From Anabas testudineus (taxonomy: Eukaryota > Chordata > Actinopteri > Anabantiformes > Anabantidae), in contig NC_046610.1 in the NCBI RefSeq assembly GCF_900324465.2, positions 18,955,824 through 19,019,823 on the forward strand: 64,000 nt of DNA. Reading direction: 5' to 3'. This document shows, in pieces, positions 59,596 to 64,000 of the stretch (its first letter is position 1; each line of letters begins with the position of its first letter). The position numbers and the translations under genes were made by a program. The notes beneath the pieces are model-generated. The model was not told the DNA's origin. It saw only the letters and a list, made by a program, of their open reading frames with translations, and ran no database searches.

Positions 59596-60143
59596 GGCCT
59601 GAATTAAATAAGCTACCAAGAAGCTTCATCAGACATCTGAGCATTTCTGTGACCTACTTCTATCTGATGGGGCACCAATTGGGAGCTACTCATTCAGTCA
59701 TTGTTTATGTCACCTGGTGTATTCACGTGAATATAAACAAAATAATTAAATGAATTAGATCAGACTTCACCTTGTTCTTTTTAGCCATGCTATCAGAGTG
59801 CTTCAGTGGGTGGCACTTGGTTCACCACCTTGACTAAGACTAAACTACCTCAAAAATGATGAAGTAGCATGACATTTTCTGGAGATACTCTTGGTCTCCA
59901 GAGGATGAGCCCTTCACATTTTGATAATGCTCTGACCTTTCCTCTAAACCAGCATGTGGTCTACATCTGCAGTTTTGAATTACATGGCTCAGCAGATACC
60001 GATTGCATTGTTGTATGAAGGTGAAAAACTTTACTGCGTTACTTAGATTTAGACTTTTGAAGCTCCCGATTCGTTGTTTGTTTACAGCTCATCAGATCAA
60101 CCTCATTTATAACAGTATATTTTATCTTATCTCTTTCATACAG

Positions 60144-62839
60144 GGGTGTCCTATAACTCCTGACAGAGAAGAGGAGCCCTCATTGCCATAACTACCTCCC
60201 CCCTCTCCTCCTTCACTCTCCATTCACCTCCTTTCTTCACCTGTTGAGTGTTTGTTTTCTACTTTCTATCTTCCATCATCTGTCACCATGACAACCTCAG
60301 CCCTGCGCCGGCAGGTGAAGAATATTGTGCACAACTATTCAGAAGCAGAGATCAAGGTAGTGATTGTGATTGAATTGTATTTTCTTCAAGTGTCACTGAC
60401 GTACAGTAACTTTTCTACTAAAGCCTGTGGATGTGTAAACAGAATTGGAAGTCATAGCAGATCAATACCTGTCAGAGCAAAACTTTATTGACTTGGAATT
60501 CTTTTGTATAGATAAATGTGTTTGACACTTGTAACAGTCTTTTTTTATATCATGCTCTATGTCAGTGAACATGATGTGCATGAAATGTAAAATGAAAAGA
60601 GCCTAACTCTTCCTCTGCTGGTGTTATGTAGGTTCGCGAGGCTACCTCGAACGATCCGTGGGGCCCGTCCTCGTCTCTCATGTCGGAGATCGCCGATTTG
60701 ACTTTCAATGTGGTGGCGTTTGCTGAGGTCATGGGTATGGTGTGGAAGCGCCTCAATGACAGTGGCAAGAACTGGAGACATGTCTACAAGGTGACCTCAT
60801 GAACGACAAGTGTGAGATTTCATAGCGTTAACTTCAGCTCCCCTGTGACTGCTGCCACATTTGCCTCAGTAATTCCTTTTCAACTGTATTTTTCCTGTTG
60901 CTCAAACTCAAAATAAACACATCAGTTACATTATGTAGAGCGTGTGAAGTTGAGCTGTAACAACACTGTGCAGTATGAGTATATTAACAAACATTTACCC
61001 CCAGGCTCTGACTCTGCTGGATTATCTGCTGAAGACAGGATCAGAGAGAGTCGCCCAACAGTGTCGTGAGAACGCTTTCACCATTCAGGTACTGCGCTGT
61101 AAAAACCAGAACCTACTAGACGAGAACCTCAGCAATTCATACACCTCAGGAACAAATATGGTTGATTCTTTATTGCCTATTTGAATCACCATTTGTCGTT
61201 ACCTTGGCAACTACTATTCTTCCTCTGGGTCCAGTGAATTCACTGAATGTTACACTACAGTTAAAAAAATCACCAGTGCAACAATCAAATAGTAAAAATG
61301 TGGATGTGTTGTACCTGTTTTGTTTAGTGAGGTTAACATTGCATAGTCAAATCAAATGATAATAACACTAATATATATTGATCTGACCACGACACTGTCG
61401 TTTGTCTATGTGTGATTCAGACACTGCGTGACTTCCAGTATATAGACCGTGACGGCAGAGACCAAGGGGCCAACGTGAGAGAAAAAGCTCGCCAGTTGGT
61501 GTGTCTCCTCCGGGACGAGGAGCGACTGCGCCAGGAGAGGAGTCAAGCCCTGAAGACCAAGGAGCGAATGGCTGGGGGAGGCAGCGGCGGGGGTGGGGTG
61601 TATATGGAGGTATACCCCCATCCTACCACCCAGGCAGGCGAACAAGTCAGCCCAGCATGGCTGTGCTGTACGGGGAGGAGTTCAGCCGCTCCAGAGGCTC
61701 TCCGTGCTCCTTTAACTGTGAGTGTTGTGGGTTTTTAAAGTCTGAACTCATCTGGAGCAGCTTCTTTAACACACTTTCAACTTAAGAGCCCATTTATGTG
61801 GCCAATTTGTGACTAAAAGGATAAAGAGGTAAAAATCCGCTCTTGTTTTCCAACCTATTGCCACATTCCTAATGAGATGCTTTTTGTGCTGTGGCCCAGC
61901 ACTTCGGACAATCCACAAGACACATTATCAATACTGCAGCAGAGGCCTGACAATATTTAAATCAGCCACAGACCTGTGGTCCACAACAATCTGCCAGCTT
62001 GTCCTCACACACTCTTTATTCCTCCCTTCCTAAAACTCCCTCACTGTCCCTCCGCAGCCTCGTCCTCGTCTCCTCGCGCCACCTCCGACCTAGAGCAGGC
62101 TCGACCTCAGACCAGTGGCGAGGAGGAGCTGCAGCTCCAGCTGGCCTTAGCGATGAGCAGAGAGGAGAGTCAGAAGGTAAAACAACACACATATCATGGT
62201 AATGTGTCTCCACCATCCCCTCCCCTCCCTACATCACACGCACTTCTCTGTAATCGAGCCACACATGTCTCGTTGTCTGTTGATGATTCCAGTGATGGAG
62301 ATTTTGTTGAAAACATTCTGAACGTTTGCCACATTCATCCAGCTAGTCTTTCCTTCCTCTGTTACCATAGTGATGGATGAAGACACAACTACAGATTGCT
62401 TTAAGGCTTAGTCAAAAGGAGCATGAGCAGGTATACACACTGAAAGACACTCTCCAACTCTTTATCATCATCTCTTAACGACGTAGCTGTGTGTGTTTTG
62501 TGTATTTGACCCCTGGCTCTAAAGAAAATGCTTCACTGAGAAAAACTAAACACTTTCTTTCAAACCCTTTTTTCTTCTGACTCTGTTCTTCTTTCCAGGA
62601 CCTCCATTTTTCCACTTTGACTTAACAGACCACTAATATTCATGTCTCTCTTTTCTCACATTTAAATTTCCGCTCAGGGTATTTGAACATTTTCTCTGCT
62701 CTCTCTCTCGCTCTGTTGTGCTTTGCTGCAAACCAACCTCGGCTCTTTGACAACAAATATTTTAACAGCATAAAAAAAAAAAAGCTAACAGTGCTGCCTT
62801 CGTTTTACTGGAGTAAGCCAAACGTTGGTTCTCTAGTGC

Positions 62840-62884
<45 letters not shown>

Positions 62885-62996
62885 TGATGTCACTGTGCCG
62901 CCCCTGCAGGAGCAGTGCTGTCACCAAGGAGACGAGTCTCTGTTACAGAAGGCCCTGGATGAGAGCCGGAGAGAGAGCCAGTCAGGGACACGAGAG
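60144..62996 (+). CDS. epn3: Epsin-3 (endocytic adaptor), 3' end beyond the window
   Basis: Clathrin adaptor that bends membranes through its ENTH domain and binds ubiquitinated cargo. ATG at 60288; exon 60144-60356 includes 5' UTR. Further exons: 60632-60790, 61005-61088, 61421-61717, 62058-62176, 62910-62996. MTTSALRRQVKNIVHNYSEA opens the ENTH domain (about residues 1-140), with GSERVAQQCRENAFTIQTL and YIDRDGRDQG. After it come KTKERMA, then EEFSRSRGSP and SDLEQARPQTSGEEELQLQ, the first ubiquitin-interacting motif (LQLALAMSREES); a second is LLQKALDESRRES. The DPW and NPF motif exons lie past 64000. The call of epn3 over epn1/2 rests on SRSRGSP and the mycbpap neighbour. One anomaly: in exon 61421-61717 the ENTH frame and the downstream frame differ by one base, consistent with one base missing in the G-rich stretch at 61571-61600. 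As written, the frame would end soon after entering exon 62058. Confidence 0.93.
62177..62909. other. epn3 intron with GT microsatellite
   Basis: Contains a (GT)n run at about 62844-62882 ending 27 bp before the exon at 62910. No other feature recognised. Confidence 0.6.
62844..62882. repeat. GT microsatellite next to an epn3 acceptor
   Basis: (GT)n run of about 19 units within the acceptor-proximal part of the intron. Confidence 0.9.
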
Positions 62997-64000
62997 GTGA
63001 GTTTTAAAATGTGTGTTTGTGTGTAGTGTACTGCATGTGTGGGGTGCATGCTTGGTACGCCAGTGTGTATTTCTACTAAGAGGTGGGCGGGTGTATTTGT
63101 AGGTGGTCGTTGGCAGGCGTTTAGAGAATGAAGTGGAGTTTTTAAGGCATAGACTATAGGACGGGAGGAAACAAGGCAAAAAGACATAGATCAGCACAAT
63201 GAGGAGAAAGAGTTACCTGCTGAATAAGAATGACTTTGTCTTGTCTAACCTTGAGCTCAGCATGGCATTTACCTGAATGTAGACTCCTTATCTTGTAACA
63301 CACCCGCTGCCGTATTCATTGACTTGTTAACAAGCTGATCAGAGTCACCAGCTGTCTTTTATGTACAACCCCCTACTGGTCAGATTACATCCGTATCCTT
63401 CCTTATCACTTCAGATAATAACCACAAACAGTGAAACAGAGCTCCTAAATGATTCTCTGACTGACTGTAGGACTGGACATATTTACAAAAATGACATCTC
63501 AGATATTAAATTAATACACTGGGTTTAGTAAGAATAAATAAAATAAGATCCATTTCAGACATGTTTTCATACAGATACCATCTTCAGAGGGTTGAGAGAG
63601 ATACTGCATAAAACTGAGCAGTTTGTCAAGTTGCTGCTGTTTCAAATGGTTTCGGTTATATTAGCTCATAGTTCTCTACATTACATCTGCACAAATTTGG
63701 ATGCCAGAGTGCTGTTACACAGATCCCATATGGTGCAGGGCTATTTTAGTTTGAACAATAAATGCAATTTTCCTAACAGGCTGCAGTTCTGTCTGCTCTG
63801 CTGTGAGTTGGTGCTCTGCAGGGAAATCTAAACAGTGGGATGCGGATGCAGCCTGACAAATTTATGAAGCTATGAGACTGTTTCTGAAATACTGCAGGAA
63901 CTTTTCATTGCATTTTTCACGGCATTATGTAATATTATCACTGACAGACTACAATAGACACAGTATAACACCAGTGAAGACCAGTGAATTTTTATAACTC
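62997..64000. other. epn3 intron, running off the window
   Basis: No further epsin exon is visible to the right edge; none of the frames shows DPW, clathrin-box or NPF motifs. Confidence 0.6.

Larger units (their letters stand above)
56978..60143. other. Candidate epn3 intron 1
   Basis: About 3.2 kb with no coding similarity. Holds GT tracts at 57173-57199 and 59541-59594. At about 58905-59000 is a short SINE/MITE-like fragment (TGTAGCTCAGGAGGTAAAGCAG, then CTTTGGATAAAA) known from fish repeats; it is not a tRNA gene because no cloverleaf follows. Confidence 0.5.

Overview
This is vertebrate nuclear DNA, almost certainly from a ray-finned (teleost) fish. Genes are split by many GT-AG introns. 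The sequence is rich in CA/GT microsatellites and decayed Tc1/mariner transposons. The protein-coding genes read as fish orthologues: slc25a10, a claudin, three GIMAP-family GTPases, a RASD-type small GTPase, mycbpap and epn3. The mycbpap-epn3 order and shared strand match the human 17q21 neighbourhood as I remember it.

Layout: 0-12.4 kb is largely non-coding, with one possible minus-strand first exon near 0.8-1.0 kb, a ~195 bp repeat present twice, and complex AT-rich sequence. Next comes slc25a10 (minus, 12.4-18.5 kb), eleven coding exons with a consistent reading frame and a GC-rich promoter. A worn Tc1 element (19.8-20.7 kb) separates it from a single-coding-exon claudin (minus, 22.4-23.1 kb). 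A GIMAP cluster spans 24.4-31.8 kb: one gene on plus and two on minus, each with the AIG1-type G domain but different C-terminal tails. An old solo LTR sits in the intron of the second GIMAP gene.

From 35.0 to 39.5 kb lies a 4.5 kb LTR retrotransposon on the minus strand with near-identical terminal repeats. No pol domain is recognisable. Its interior is dominated by tandem repeats with unit lengths divisible by three, so long spurious frames open on both strands. The solo LTR at 28.4 kb is an older relative.

From 43.0 to 44.4 kb (minus) is a two-exon RASD-like GTPase with a TATA box. It is head-to-head with mycbpap (plus, about 44.7-56.4 kb), whose promoter carries an ETS site and an RFX X-box-like motif, as expected for a motile-cilium/sperm gene. 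The first ~510 recognised codons of mycbpap are clean, but its C-terminal exons need at least six frame changes or stop read-throughs. epn3 (plus) begins at 60.3 kb and runs off the right edge. Its exons are clean except for one apparent single-base loss in a G-rich stretch. The clustering of lesions between 53.9 and 61.6 kb needs checking: local assembly indels and real C-terminal decay both fit.

I found no tRNA, rRNA, CRISPR, or prokaryotic-type system. The items most worth a second look are the repeat-filled LTR element, the half-broken mycbpap, the RASD-like protein with an altered switch II region, and an unrecognised spliced-looking coding exon at 23.5 kb.
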